NCBI RefSeq assembly: GCF_017357225.1
Contig: NZ_CP071604.1
Coordinates: 685,001 to 749,000 of the forward strand
Reading direction: 5' to 3'
Length of the DNA stretch: 64,000 bases
Origin: Rhizobium binae
Lineage (GTDB): Bacteria > Pseudomonadota > Alphaproteobacteria > Rhizobiales > Rhizobiaceae
In this document: piece by piece, positions 1 to 9,396 of the stretch
How positions within the stretch are numbered: position 1 is the stretch's first letter
How the letters are laid out: each line of letters opens with the position of its first letter
Translations under genes and position numbers: made by a program
The notes under the pieces: model-generated
What the model was told of the DNA's origin: nothing
The model's input: the letters and a program-made list of their open reading frames with translations, nothing else
Database searches by the model: none

Positions 1-1900
1 CCTTCAGCTTGGTGACCGCCGCCGTCTGTGCCTCTTCGCCGCCCTCCTGGCGCTGCGCGCGTACGAGGATGCTGTTGTTGCCGCCGAAGGACTGCAGCGT
101 GATTTCGCCGAGGCCGAGACTGTCCAGACCTTCGCGGAACTTGGCCAGATCGGCCGTCCCCTGGGTTTTGACGGACATCTGGATGCCGCCGCGGAAGTCG
201 ACGCCGTAATTCAGGCCGGGATGAATGAACAGCACGACGGAGGCGATCGAAAGCAGCGCCGAAACGGTGACGCCGAAGAAGCGCGCCTTCATGAACTGGA
301 TATGCTTGTCGTAAGGGCTGAACGGAATCAGCGGCCGGATGTTCAGCACCTTCATCTTGCTGCGGCGGGTGATCTCGATCATCGCGACGCGTACGAAGGC
401 GACGGAAGTGAACATCGAGATGATCAGGCCGAGCGCCATGGTCACGGCAAAGCCGCGCACCGGTCCGGAACCGAACCAGAACAGGATGGCCGCGGCGATC
501 AGGGCCGTCATGTTGCCGTCGATGATGGTCGAATAGGCACGGCGGAAGCCGGTGTCGATAGCGGCGAAGGCGCTCCGGCCCTTGCGCGTTTCTTCACGGA
601 TGCGCTCGTTGATGAGAACGTTGGCGTCGACCGCCAGACCGATGCCAAGAACGACGCCGGCGATACCGGGCAGCGTCAGCGTTGCGCCGACCAGCGTCAG
701 GGCCGAGAAGGTCAGGATCGTGTGGATCAGCAGCGCGACGTTCGCCAGAATGCCCCAGGTGCCGTAGAGCACGAAGATGAAGGCTGCGACGAGGACAAAG
801 CCGACGATGCCGGAATAGATGCCCATCTTGATGGCATCGGCGCCAAGGTCGGCGCCGACTGTGCGCTCCTCGATGACCGTCAGCTTGGCGGGCAGGGCGC
901 CGGCGCGCAGCATGGCGGCAAGCGTCGTGGCGCTCTCGGCCGAGAAGTTGCCGGAGATCTGGCCAGAGCCGCCGGTGATCGGTTCGCGGATATTGGGTGC
1001 GCTCAGCACCTTGTCGTCGAGGACGATGGCGAATGGATTGCCGACGTTCTGACGAGTGATATCGGCAAAGCGGGTGGCGCCGGCGCTGTCGAAGCGGAAG
1101 CTGACGACCGGCTCATGCGTGTTCGGGTCGAAGCTGACGCGGGCATCGGAAAGGCGGTCGCCGGAGATTTCAACGCGGTCGAGAACAGCATAGGACCGGC
1201 CTTCTTCGTCCTGCATCATGGTGACGCCCGGACCGGGCTGGTTGTTCGGCGCCACCATGTGGAACGACATTTTCGCCGTCGAGCCGAGAAGTTGACGCAG
1301 TCGCGTGGGATCCTGCGCGCCGGGAAGCTGGACGAGCACGCGGTTGGCGCCGATGCGCTGGATGGTCGGCTCGGAAACGCCGACCTGGTCGACGCGCTGG
1401 CGGATGACTTCCAGGCTCTGCTGGACGGCATTGTCGACATTGGCGGAGATGCCGGCCGGCGAGAAGCCGATGGTGATGGTCGCGCCGTTCGCCGTGACGG
1501 CGAGGTCGGACTGGCCGGCGCTGAGGCCGGTGCTGATCGGGTTGGCGAGCGTCTTGAGATCGGCGACGGCCTGATCGCTCTGCGCGGCATCGGCGAGCGT
1601 CACGACGATCTGGTTCTGGCTGCGCACCACGGCCTTCGGCTGGATGCCCTTTTCGCGCAGCACGCGGCGCGCGTCCTGAAGCAGCGATTGCAGCCGCTCC
1701 TTGGTGAGGTCGGCTTCGTCGACCTCGAGGACGAGGTGGGAACCGCCGCGAAGGTCGAGGCCGAGCGACACCTGCTCATGCGGCAGCCAAGCCGGGAGGC
1801 GCTGGAGGGTGGATTGCGGCAGAACGTTCGGCAGAGCGATCAATAGGCCGATTACGATGATCACCGAATAGGTGAACACCAGCCATGGTGAATTACGCAT
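1..1900 (-). CDS. secDF: Protein translocase subunit SecDF (fused), partial
   Basis: Membrane subunit of the Sec translocon that uses the proton motive force to complete protein export. About 633 residues are readable from ATG at 1900 to the left window edge with no stop. A first membrane segment lies near residues 7-25, followed by the SecD signature LGLDLRGG near residue 47. A block of membrane helices near 345-515 contains the conserved VDANVLINERIREE stretch, whose Asp belongs to the proton path. A second signature, YGVDFRGG near residue 565, is the start of the SecF half, so SecD and SecF are one polypeptide, as is common in rhizobia. About 200 residues of the SecF part are missing off the left edge. 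It appears to be downstream of the small gene at 1987-2367. Confidence 0.95.
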   Translation of the reverse strand, partial: MRNSPWLVFTYSVIIVIGLLIALPNVLPQSTLQRLPAWLPHEQVSLGLDLRGGSHLVLEVDEADLTKERLQSLLQDARRVLREKGIQPKAVVRSQNQIVVTLADAAQSDQAVADLKTLANPISTGLSAGQSDLAVTANGATITIGFSPAGISANVDNAVQQSLEVIRQRVDQVGVSEPTIQRIGANRVLVQLPGAQDPTRLRQLLGSTAKMSFHMVAPNNQPGPGVTMMQDEEGRSYAVLDRVEISGDRLSDARVSFDPNTHEPVVSFRFDSAGATRFADITRQNVGNPFAIVLDDKVLSAPNIREPITGGSGQISGNFSAESATTLAAMLRAGALPAKLTVIEERTVGADLGADAIKMGIYSGIVGFVLVAAFIFVLYGTWGILANVALLIHTILTFSALTLVGATLTLPGIAGVVLGIGLAVDANVLINERIREETRKGRSAFAAIDTGFRRAYSTIIDGNMTALIAAAILFWFGSGPVRGFAVTMALGLIISMFTSVAFVRVAMIEITRRSKMKVLNIRPLIPFSPYDKHIQFMKARFFGVTVSALLSIASVVLFIHPGLNYGVDFRGGIQMSVKTQGTADLAKFREGLDSLGLGEITLQSFGGNNSILVRAQRQEGGEEAQTAAVTKLK

Positions 1901-1986
1901 GTTGTATTCCTTAGATAATCGAGGGCCGGCGCGCCCGGGCGCTGGCGGCATGTCGTCAATGGTCGGAAGCGCGCTCGGCGCAGGCC

Positions 1987-2367
1987 TCAGGCGACGTTCG
2001 GCGGGGCGCGTGCCTGATGTGTCTTGGAACCTGGGGCATGAAGCGGAGGTTCGAATGCCGCAAGATGAGCGCTCACGTTCCAGCCGGACAGATCGAGAGC
2101 CGGGGCAGCGGCAAGGGCGGCTGACCCGGCGTCGTAGGCGGCCTGCTTCGGCGCAAGCTTGCGTTCGGCGGCAAGCACCCCGCGCACGGCATCGCGCGCG
2201 CTCAGTTGCGGCGGCTGCGGATCGCGGCCGGACGTGGAAAGCGTATTGACGGCGGTGACCGGCGCAATGACGAGATTGCCGCCGAAAAGCAGGCCGATAT
2301 AGGCAAGAACGGCGAAGAGCAGGGAAGCGGCGATACGGTTCGTCAAACGGCGCTGGTCCAGCTCCAT
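1987..2367 (-). CDS. Small single-pass membrane protein, function unknown
   Basis: A 126-residue protein that I do not recognise. Codon use is strongly third-position G/C and typical of the neighbourhood, so it is likely real. One hydrophobic helix sits at about residues 12-35 (ASLLFAVLAYIGLLFGGNLV), followed by an Ala/Pro-rich, mostly soluble tail. The start chosen is ATG at 2367, which has a purine-rich GGAGGAG directly before it. That spacing is short, and an in-frame TTG at 2406 is an alternative that would add 13 residues. It lies 86 bases upstream of secDF on the same strand and is probably cotranscribed. It might be a membrane-anchored accessory, but nothing in the sequence shows a role. 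Confidence 0.6.
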   Translation of the reverse strand: MELDQRRLTNRIAASLLFAVLAYIGLLFGGNLVIAPVTAVNTLSTSGRDPQPPQLSARDAVRGVLAAERKLAPKQAAYDAGSAALAAAPALDLSGWNVSAHLAAFEPPLHAPGSKTHQARAPPNVA

Positions 2368-2402
2368 CTCCTCCGTTCCGGCGATGTCACTCCCGTATCG
2401 GC

Positions 2403-2676
2403 TCAAAAGCGCGCCAATCTTTCATTCTCTTTCCGGCGGAGATCATCCGTCGCGACAATTGTATCAGGCCGATGATTGTCTTCATAGGCCACACTCTCAT
2501 GATGCACTTGAGCCAGCCGGTCAACCATGCCCGGTGCGATTTCGCGTTCGCCGATGATGACGGTGTCGGCCATAGCGTCGGAACGGGCGCCGCGACGATG
2601 AGAATGGATGGATTGCTCAGCACCGGCTCGGCGATGCGACAGGCCTCGAAGACGTTCGCAGCGCCAGCGACTTAAC
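2403..2676 (-). other. Possible small ORF or frameshifted gene remnant
   Basis: Between the glycosyltransferase stop and the small membrane protein, two minus-strand frames look protein-like in succession. From 2676 to about 2573 the frame reads ANVFEACRIAEPVLSNPS and onward with good codons but no ATG. From an ATG at 2573 to a TGA at 2403, another frame gives 56 residues beginning MADTVIIGERE. The two overlap at the point where coding character switches. This could be a short gene (2573-2403), a decayed gene with one frameshift, or chance. I do not recognise either protein. Confidence 0.22.
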
Positions 2677-2681
2677 CGGAC

Positions 2682-4103
2682 TCAGGGCGCCAGGCAGGTG
2701 GCCAAGACTTTGTAGATATAGAGCGTCTTGCCTTTATAGTACCCTGCGGTCGGCTGCCAGCTCTTCAACACCTCAGGCGTTTCGGCCGCGCAGGCGAGGG
2801 GACCGTCCGTCAGGAAAAGCACCTTGCCGGTGGTCTCGGCGGGCAGGGCGAATTCCTGCTCGTAATAGCTCTCCGGAAGGCCTGCCGGCGCCCGCGCATA
2901 AATGTGGTGGGGTGTGTCGCGCAGCGTATAGAAAAGATCGGCCACCATGTCGCGGTTGTTAGTGACGATGATGTCGGTGCCGGCCTGATCGGCGAGGGCT
3001 GCGGCTTCGCGGCTGACTTCGGCGCGGCCGAGATAGCGCTTCATCAATTCGTCGCCATTCGGCAGCAGCACCTGCTGCGGAAAGATCGTCGCCAGCGGAA
3101 ACAGCAGGCTTGCGACGCCGTTGATGGTGAGTGACAGCCTGAGCCCCTTCGGCCACAACCGGTAAAGCAGCCAGACGGCGAGGACCGTGCCCGCAACATA
3201 GGCGGTCACGGCCCAGTTGGCATAGGCCTTGGCGACCGTCGCCTGCAGGGTGATGAGCGCCACCACCGGCATCGACAGCCAGACCAGCATCTTCTCGCGG
3301 TCGTCGCTCCGGCCCTTGATCATGCGGTAGACCGCCCAGAGGATCGCGAAGAAGATGATCGGCCCGACGACGCCGAATTGCGCGGTGAAGAATTCAAGCC
3401 CGCGGCGCAGATTGATGCCGAGATCGCTCCAATGGGCGATATCCTGCGTATGGCGCACCGTCGTATTGTCGTGTTTGAGGTTCCACCAGAGGTTCGGCAA
3501 GGCAACGACTGTCGCGACCGCGACGGCGATGATGAAATCCCGGATGGCGATGCGCGCCGCCGGAATGAGGAGGAGTGCGAGTGCGCCGCCCGGAACGACG
3601 AACAGCACGGCATATTTCGTCAGGAAGGCGAGGCCGACCCCGAGGCCCATGACGAGCGCCAGCCCGACCGAGCGCCGCTGCGTCAGGCCGAAATAGGCAA
3701 GCAGGGCGATGGCGATGAAGAACAGCAGGATCACGTCGGTCGAGAAGAACACCGAGGAAAGCGCCACCCCTGGCAGCGTGATATAGGTGGCGCCCGTCCA
3801 GCCTTCGATCTCCGGCCCGACGAAACGGTTTGCAACCTTCATCAGCACCACTGCGGCCGCCATGTGGATCAGCGGTCCCGAGAGCCTGATCCAGTAAATG
3901 GCATTTGAACCGGAAAACTCGGTCATCGTCCGGATCACCCATGCAATCATCGGCGGTTTGGAGTAATAGCCGAGATCGAGGTTCTGGGACCAGAACCAGT
4001 ACTGTGCCTCATCGACGAAAAGGTCCGTCGCATCGAAATGGAGCGTGACGACGCGCCAGAGCGTGAAGCCGAGAACGATGAGAAGACCGGATTTGGGGGA
4101 CAT
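2682..4103 (-). CDS. ArnT/PMT-like integral membrane glycosyltransferase (GT39/GT83-like)
   Basis: A polytopic protein of 473 residues from ATG at 4103 (MSPKSG); an upstream in-frame start would add 22 non-hydrophobic residues and is less likely. The first periplasmic loop carries the family mark VDEAQYWFW followed by GYYSKPP, where the acidic pair is the expected catalytic site of lipid-linked sugar transferases of the ArnT/dolichyl-phosphate-mannose type. Roughly ten membrane helices follow, then a soluble C-terminal domain (from about residue 350) with one Cys near CAAETPE. Such enzymes move a sugar from a polyprenyl carrier to lipid A, other glycolipids or proteins in the periplasm. The acceptor cannot be told from sequence. 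No other envelope gene is directly linked. Confidence 0.8.
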   Translation of the reverse strand: MSPKSGLLIVLGFTLWRVVTLHFDATDLFVDEAQYWFWSQNLDLGYYSKPPMIAWVIRTMTEFSGSNAIYWIRLSGPLIHMAAAVVLMKVANRFVGPEIEGWTGATYITLPGVALSSVFFSTDVILLFFIAIALLAYFGLTQRRSVGLALVMGLGVGLAFLTKYAVLFVVPGGALALLLIPAARIAIRDFIIAVAVATVVALPNLWWNLKHDNTTVRHTQDIAHWSDLGINLRRGLEFFTAQFGVVGPIIFFAILWAVYRMIKGRSDDREKMLVWLSMPVVALITLQATVAKAYANWAVTAYVAGTVLAVWLLYRLWPKGLRLSLTINGVASLLFPLATIFPQQVLLPNGDELMKRYLGRAEVSREAAALADQAGTDIIVTNNRDMVADLFYTLRDTPHHIYARAPAGLPESYYEQEFALPAETTGKVLFLTDGPLACAAETPEVLKSWQPTAGYYKGKTLYIYKVLATCLAP

Positions 4104-4181
4104 GAACTTGAGTGTTCCGCTGACATGAAAGGCGCGAGTGCGATTACACCAAAGGCGCCGGACTGCCAACGGGGAAGGGGC

Positions 4182-4295
4182 TTACAACACCCGAAGCATG
4201 CGGATGTCGCGGTTTGCGGCGAGGGAATCGAGCCGGGCGATGGCTGCAAGCACGCCCATTGCGATCAAGCAGGAACCCAATCCGAGAACAATCAT
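4182..4295 (-). CDS. Possible 37-residue membrane peptide
   Basis: A short ORF starting at ATG 4295, with a good ribosome site (AAGGA) seven bases upstream. It encodes one hydrophobic helix (IVLGLGSCLIAMGVLAAIA) followed by a charged tail rich in Arg and Asp. It is 78 bases upstream of the glycosyltransferase on the same strand and could be its leader gene. No family recognised; the ribosome site and clean helix are the only support. Confidence 0.4.
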   Translation of the reverse strand: MIVLGLGSCLIAMGVLAAIARLDSLAANRDIRMLRVL

Positions 4296-4726
4296 TGCTC
4301 TGTCCTTGTAGACGTCATGTCTTGGCTGTCGACCGGCATATAACACGGAGCTTGCGTGTACCTTGTAGCGGCCGTGCAACTCTCCGGCAGTATTTCTCGC
4401 GAACCGCCTTGAATTGCTTCAAAAGCCGGCGCCTGAACAGACTTATTAACCTTCAGGCAAGGAATTAACCATAAACATTGGGTTACACGTCGGAATGGGA
4501 AGATGCACTCGTTCCCACCAGGCATGACGCCGTACCGCCGTACCGGGTCGATCCGGTATCCATCTCTTCAGACAGCTCCGAAACATAGCTGATCAGGGGG
4601 TTTTGAGCCGCCGGTTTACCCGGAGGCCGAGAACCGTCTCCACGCTTTGCGTTCATCGGATGCAGCGACAGTATTAGCCGGGCGTTCGCCCGGACCGTGG
4701 GTTGGGGACAGGCGTTGAGGCAGGAC
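4296..4726. promoter_or_regulatory. Divergent intergenic region upstream of the che operon
   Basis: About 430 bases with no convincing gene, between the leftward glycosyltransferase group and icpA. It holds two direct ATTAACC copies (4445-4451 and 4464-4470) and GGGTTAC near 4480, in an A/T-richer patch. These resemble the GTTAACC elements before flaB and flaC. A TCCGGTAT string lies at 4552-4559, similar to the first eight bases of the flagellin-promoter box. The icpA promoter should be here, but no -10/-35 pair is certain. Confidence 0.4.
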
Positions 4727-6361
4727 ATGCCATCAGATCAGGCTCGTGGAGCGCAGGCAGGCAGCTTGCGCGATCGCCTGCGGTTTGCCGGTCTCGATGC
4801 CGACCAGTGCGAACTGGTGCGCCGCAACCGGCCGGCCCTCGAAGCACATCTGAAGGCGGGTCTCAGGGATCTCTTTCACAGGTTCCAGTCATTCCCCGAC
4901 GCCTCGCGCAATTTCGAAAGCGAGCGCCAGCTCGAACGCCTGCATGATCTGCAGTCCTCGCATTGGGACGTGCTGACGGATGCCCGCTTCGACAGCCTCT
5001 ATGCCGAGCGCGTCAAGGTTCTCTCCGATACCGAAAACAAGATGGGTCTCGACCCGCGCTGGCACGTGGCCGGTCACGGCGTCATGCTGGAGCATGTCCT
5101 CTCCGGCCTCGCCGAGGAGATCGCCGGCCGGCCGCTGCTGCCGTCGGCCAAGCGCCGCACCCGCGAAATCTCCGAGCTGATGACGGCGATCGTCCGCATT
5201 GTCATGGTCGATGTGGAAATCGCCGTGTCGCTCCGTTTCAATGCGTTGCGCGCCGCCCAGAACCGCGCGCTTGCCGATCAGCGCGCCGATCATGAGGCCG
5301 AGATCGCCAGGATCTTCGGCGATGTCATCGAAGGCCTGTCCGCCCGCGATCTGACGCGGCGCGCTCCCGTCGACGCCGACGGCGCCTATGCCGGGATCGC
5401 CGCCGCGCTGAACGGCGCCTTGGATGGTCTTCAGGCCGAATTCGCCGCCATCACCGGGCGCACCGTCAAGGCGGAAGCGGCAACGGCTTCGCTTGCCGAC
5501 CTGTCGCGGCAGTTTGCCGGCACGGCGTCCGGCCAGGCCGACCGGCTGCAGCTTTCCGCCACCGCCCTTGCCGGCATTGCCGCCAGCGTGCGTGACGGCG
5601 CTGCCGACAGCCGCACCGCCGAACAGGCGGTCGCCGCAACGCGCGCCGCCGTCGAGGAAAGCGGCGAGGTCGTCGGTCGCGCGATCAGCGCCATGGCCGA
5701 TATCGAACAGTCGGCCGAAAAGATCGGCCAGATCATCGGCGCGATCGACGAGATCGCCTTCCAGACCAATCTTCTGGCGCTGAATGCCGGCATAGAGGCG
5801 GCGCGCGCCGGTGATTCCGGCCGCGGTTTTGCCGTGGTCGCCCAGGAGGTTAGGGCACTGGCCCAGCGCTCGGCCGAAGCTGCCCGCGAGATCAAGACGT
5901 TGGTGACGACCACCAAGGCGCAGGTCGACGCCGGCGTGCAGATGGTCGGCCGCACACAGGATTCGATCGGCAGCATCGTGCGCCAGGTCACCGACATCAA
6001 TGCCGCCATTGCAGGCATCGCCACGAAGACTGGCGAACACGCCGCAAACCTCGACGGCGTCACCGCCGACGTCAGGGGTCTGGGGGCCGAAGTGGCCGAT
6101 AGCGCCGGCCTTGCGGAGCGCTCGGCTGATGGCGCCGACCATCTCCACACCGTCATTCTCGAGCTCGGCCGGACGGTTCGCGAATTCCGCATCGCGCGCG
6201 AAAACGCCCATGCCGGCCGGCCGGCGCCGGTCCGCGTCGCGCCGTCGCGCGCCATCGACGCCGCCGCCCGCCCAGCAGCGGTCGAGGGCGAATATGAAAA
6301 TGACGATTTTGGCCTTCCCCAGCCGTTCGCAAGCGTCGGAGGTGGGCGGAATGTTTACTAA
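4727..6361 (+). CDS. icpA: Cytoplasmic globin-coupled-type chemoreceptor IcpA
   Basis: First gene of the che operon; 544 residues from ATG 4727, which has AGG and CAGGA purines just upstream (GTG at 4697 is a weaker alternative). No membrane segment is visible. Residues about 10-170 match the globin-like sensor domain of HemAT-type transducers, including GLDPRW at 107-112. The residue expected to be the heme-binding proximal His (H-x-x-I-G-L in HemAT) is Glu103 here (ENKMGL), so heme binding is doubtful. A HAMP-like stretch precedes the methyl-accepting signalling domain, with the conserved hairpin [21 protein letters not shown] near residues 342-362, where CheA/CheW bind. There is no C-terminal CheR/CheB-tethering pentapeptide. 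It matches the soluble receptor that heads rhizobial che operons. Confidence 0.92.
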   Translation: MPSDQARGAQAGSLRDRLRFAGLDADQCELVRRNRPALEAHLKAGLRDLFHRFQSFPDASRNFESERQLERLHDLQSSHWDVLTDARFDSLYAERVKVLSDTENKMGLDPRWHVAGHGVMLEHVLSGLAEEIAGRPLLPSAKRRTREISELMTAIVRIVMVDVEIAVSLRFNALRAAQNRALADQRADHEAEIARIFGDVIEGLSARDLTRRAPVDADGAYAGIAAALNGALDGLQAEFAAITGRTVKAEAATASLADLSRQFAGTASGQADRLQLSATALAGIAASVRDGAADSRTAEQAVAATRAAVEESGEVVGRAISAMADIEQSAEKIGQIIGAIDEIAFQTNLLALNAGIEAARAGDSGRGFAVVAQEVRALAQRSAEAAREIKTLVTTTKAQVDAGVQMVGRTQDSIGSIVRQVTDINAAIAGIATKTGEHAANLDGVTADVRGLGAEVADSAGLAERSADGADHLHTVILELGRTVREFRIARENAHAGRPAPVRVAPSRAIDAAARPAAVEGEYENDDFGLPQPFASVGGGRNVY

Positions 6362-6424
6362 CCTTTCGGATTATCGTTTCAGCTCATTTTTTCGGGCCGG
6401 GGACAAGGGGACAAGGACAAGCTG

Positions 6425-6721
6425 ATGGTAGCAAAGAAGAGTGGCAAGACGCTGAATCTGACAGCGGTGCTCGACCTCAACGAGGCTTCCGCCTTGCGTG
6501 AAAAAATTCTCTCGTTCAGGGGCAGCGGTCTTTCGATCGACGCATCCGGCGTCGAGCGGATCGGTGCTCTTTGCGCACAGGTCCTGATGTCCGCCGAAAA
6601 GACCTGGGCACAGGACAAGCAGCCGTTCACCTTCTCCAAGGTGTCCGACGCATTTCAAAAAACCATGCAGCTGGTTGGCGTCAATATTGACCACCTGCTT
6701 GCCAAGGAGATTCGGCAATGA
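6425..6721 (+). CDS. cheS: STAS-domain chemotaxis protein CheS
   Basis: A 98-residue single STAS-like domain protein. In Sinorhizobium meliloti the gene at this place encodes CheS, which binds CheA and helps the phosphate sink CheY1 drain phosphate from CheY2. The sequence shows the alternating strand/helix pattern of a STAS fold, including LSIDASGVERIGALCAQVL around residues 36-54. A Ser/Asp-type phosphorylation site is not obvious. It sits 63 bases after icpA, with an AAGGACA ribosome site before ATG 6425, and its stop overlaps the cheY1 start by four bases, which suggests translational coupling with its functional partner. It has also been called orf2 or cheX in rhizobial clusters. Confidence 0.85.
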   Translation: MVAKKSGKTLNLTAVLDLNEASALREKILSFRGSGLSIDASGVERIGALCAQVLMSAEKTWAQDKQPFTFSKVSDAFQKTMQLVGVNIDHLLAKEIRQ

Positions 6722-7083
6722 AGAAAAAAGTGCTGACTGTGGATGATTCCCGCACCATCCGAAACATGCTGCTCGTGACGCTGAACAATGCCGGCTTCGA
6801 GACGATCCAGGCGGAAGACGGCGTCGAAGGTCTCGAGGTTCTCGAAGAGTCCAATCCTGACGTCATCGTGACCGACATCAACATGCCGCGCCTTGACGGT
6901 TTCGGCTTTATCGAAGGTGTTCGCCGCAACGAGAAATATCGGGCGATCCCGATCCTGGTCCTGACGACCGAGAGCGACGCGGAAAAGAAGAATCGCGCCC
7001 GCCAGGCCGGCGCCACGGGCTGGATCGTCAAGCCTTTCGACCCGGCCAAGCTCATCGATGCAATTGAGCGTGTAACCGCTTAA
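6718..7083 (+). CDS. cheY1: Chemotaxis response regulator CheY1 (phosphate sink)
   Basis: A 121-residue single receiver domain. All active-site residues are present: acidic pair D9/D10, phosphoacceptor D53 (VTDINMPRLDG), T83 and K105 (VKPF). Its place between cheS and cheA is that of rhizobial CheY1, which in S. meliloti does not drive the motor but accepts phosphate back from CheY2 through CheA and so resets the signal. Start overlaps the cheS stop (ATGA). Standard length for CheY. Function is assigned from position rather than from residues that separate it from CheY2. Confidence 0.93.
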   Translation: MKKKVLTVDDSRTIRNMLLVTLNNAGFETIQAEDGVEGLEVLEESNPDVIVTDINMPRLDGFGFIEGVRRNEKYRAIPILVLTTESDAEKKNRARQAGATGWIVKPFDPAKLIDAIERVTA

Positions 7084-7100
7084 ACCCAGGATTTGCTCCT

Positions 7101-9392
7101 ATGGATATGAACGAAATCAAAGAGATCTTTTTCCAGGAGTGCGAGGAACAGCTCGCCGAACTGGAATCCGGTCTTCTGAAAATGAACGATGGCGATCGCG
7201 ATCCGGAAACCGTCAATGCGGTGTTCCGTGCCGTGCATTCGATCAAGGGGGGCGCCGGCGCCTTTGGCCTTGATGATCTGGTTGCCTTCGCCCATGTGTT
7301 CGAGACGACTCTCGATTGCGTTCGTTCCAACAAGCTCGAGCCGACCCAGGACGTCCTGAAGGTGATGCTGAAGTCGGCCGACGTGCTCGCCGACCTGACC
7401 AATGCCGCACGCGACGGCGGCAGTGTCGATGAGAGCCGCAGCCGCGGCCTCGTCAAGGAGCTGGAAGCGCTCGCCAACGGTGAACTACCGTCGCCGTCGG
7501 CCGCCGCAGAGGCGCCTGCGCCTAGGGCCACCGCCAAACCCGCGCCGGCTGCTGCCGCGCCCGCTCCCAAGCCGACGGACGATAGCGGCTTTCAGCCGAT
7601 CCCCTTCTCCTTCGACGATTTCGGCGGCGACGAAGCGGGCTCCGACCTGCCGGCGTATGAAGTCACGTTCAAGCCGCGCTTCGAGCTCTATTCCAAGGGC
7701 AACGACGCAACGCTGCTGTTGCGCGACCTCTCCCGCCTCGGCGAGATGACCATCTATTGCAACATGGACGAGCTGCCGGGCCTCGAGGAGCTCGATCCGG
7801 AAGGCGCCTACTTCTTCTGGAACATCACGATCAAGACGGACAAGGGCGAGGATGCCATCCGCACCGTCTTCGAATTCGCCGAGTGGGATTGCGAGCTGAC
7901 GATAAAGCCGGTCGACGAAGCGGCCGGCGATGCAGGCGCCAACGAGGAACTGCCGATGGTGCCGGTTCCTTTCGACCTGTCGATCCTGGACGAAACGAGC
8001 GCAATGGAAGAGGCTTCCGCCGGCGCACGGGCTGACGAGACGGCTGCGGCCGTTGCCGCCGCCGAAACCGCTTCCAACGTCACGCAGATGGCCGCAGCCG
8101 CGGCCCGCGTCGAGAAGAAGGAATCGGCAGCCGCCGCAGCAGCGGCTGCAGCAAATGCCGCTGCCCAGAACAATGCCGCCGGTGCCGGCCAGACGATCCG
8201 CGTCGATCTCGACCGTGTCGACCGCCTGATCAACCTTGTCGGTGAACTGGTCATCAACCAGGCGATGCTGTCGCAGAGCGTCATCGAGAACGACACGACG
8301 GGCACCTCCTCGATCAACATGGGCCTCGAAGAGCTGCAGCAGCTCACCCGCGAGATCCAGGACTCGGTGATGGCGATCCGCGCCCAGCCGGTGAAGCCGG
8401 TCTTCCAGCGTATGTCGCGTATCGTCCGCGAAATCGCCGACATGACCGGCAAGTCGATCCGCCTGATCACCGAAGGTGAAAACACCGAAGTCGACAAGAC
8501 CGTCATCGATAAGCTGGCCGAGCCGCTGACCCACATGATCCGCAATGCCGTCGACCACGGCATCGAAACGCCGGAAAAGCGCGCGGCCGCCGGCAAGAAC
8601 ACCGAAGGCACCGTCCGCCTCACCGCCAAGCATCGCTCGGGCCGCATCCTGATCGAGCTCGCCGACGATGGCGCCGGCATCAACCGCGAGAAGGTGCGCC
8701 AGAAGGCGATCGACAACGACCTGATCCCGGCCGACGCCAACCTGTCGGACGAGGAAATCGACAACCTGATCTTCCTGCCGGGATTCTCGACCGCCGACAA
8801 GATCTCCGACATCTCCGGCCGCGGCGTCGGAATGGACGTCGTCAAGCGTTCGATCCAGGCGCTCGGCGGCCGCATCAACATCACCTCCAAGCCGGGCCAC
8901 GGCTCGGTCTTCACCATGAGCCTGCCGCTGACGCTCGCCGTCCTCGACGGCATGGTGGTCACCGTCGCCGGCCAGACGCTGGTGGTGCCGCTGACCGCGA
9001 TCGTCGAAACCCTGCAGCCGGAAGCTGCCGCGATCCACTCCTTCGGCGCCAACCACCGGCTGATCTCGATCCGCAACTCCTTCTGCCCGCTGGTCGATGT
9101 CGGCCGCATCCTGAATTTCCGCGCGACCCAGGCCAATCCGGTCGAGGGTGTGGCGCTTCTGGTCGAATCCGAAGGCGGCGGCCAGCGCGCCCTGATGGTC
9201 GATGCCATCCAGGGGCAGCGTCAGGTGGTCATCAAGAGCCTGGAAGCCAACTACACCCACGTGCCGGGCATTGCCGCCGCCACCATCCTCGGCGACGGTC
9301 GCGTGGCTCTCATCCTCGATGTCGACGCGGTTGTCGGCGCTTCGCGCGGCCAGTCGCTCAAGGCGGAAATGTCGTTAGCAGCGGTAGGATAA
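7101..9392 (+). CDS. cheA: Chemotaxis histidine kinase CheA
   Basis: 763 residues. Domains in order: P1 histidine phosphotransfer domain with the phosphorylated His46 in AVHSIKGGAGAF; an Ala/Pro-rich linker at about 133-160; a P2-like response-regulator docking region at about 175-280; a second, strongly Ala-rich linker at about 310-360; P3 dimerisation helices at about 365-430; a P4 ATPase domain with N box (HMIRNAVDHGIE, near 476), ADDGAGI (near 520) and GRGVGMDVV (near 573); and a P5 CheW-like domain to the end. It autophosphorylates in receptor arrays and passes phosphate to CheY1, CheY2 and CheB. Length fits the S. meliloti orthologue. It lies 17 bases after cheY1 and 4 before cheW. Confidence 0.97.
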   Translation: MDMNEIKEIFFQECEEQLAELESGLLKMNDGDRDPETVNAVFRAVHSIKGGAGAFGLDDLVAFAHVFETTLDCVRSNKLEPTQDVLKVMLKSADVLADLTNAARDGGSVDESRSRGLVKELEALANGELPSPSAAAEAPAPRATAKPAPAAAAPAPKPTDDSGFQPIPFSFDDFGGDEAGSDLPAYEVTFKPRFELYSKGNDATLLLRDLSRLGEMTIYCNMDELPGLEELDPEGAYFFWNITIKTDKGEDAIRTVFEFAEWDCELTIKPVDEAAGDAGANEELPMVPVPFDLSILDETSAMEEASAGARADETAAAVAAAETASNVTQMAAAAARVEKKESAAAAAAAAANAAAQNNAAGAGQTIRVDLDRVDRLINLVGELVINQAMLSQSVIENDTTGTSSINMGLEELQQLTREIQDSVMAIRAQPVKPVFQRMSRIVREIADMTGKSIRLITEGENTEVDKTVIDKLAEPLTHMIRNAVDHGIETPEKRAAAGKNTEGTVRLTAKHRSGRILIELADDGAGINREKVRQKAIDNDLIPADANLSDEEIDNLIFLPGFSTADKISDISGRGVGMDVVKRSIQALGGRINITSKPGHGSVFTMSLPLTLAVLDGMVVTVAGQTLVVPLTAIVETLQPEAAAIHSFGANHRLISIRNSFCPLVDVGRILNFRATQANPVEGVALLVESEGGGQRALMVDAIQGQRQVVIKSLEANYTHVPGIAAATILGDGRVALILDVDAVVGASRGQSLKAEMSLAAVG

Positions 9393-9396
9393 GGCA

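Noticed and set aside
221..1846. A 541-residue plus-strand open frame opposite secDF
   Set aside because: It lacks recognisable domains, is full of Asp/Arg/Gly runs typical of antisense GC-rich frames, and lies wholly opposite clear SecDF motifs.
4889..6211. A 440-residue minus-strand open frame opposite icpA
   Set aside because: Shadow frame; the plus strand has unmistakable receptor motifs.
7485..9260. A 591-residue minus-strand open frame opposite cheA
   Set aside because: Antisense shadow of cheA with no domains; the GC-rich code leaves the complementary frame open.
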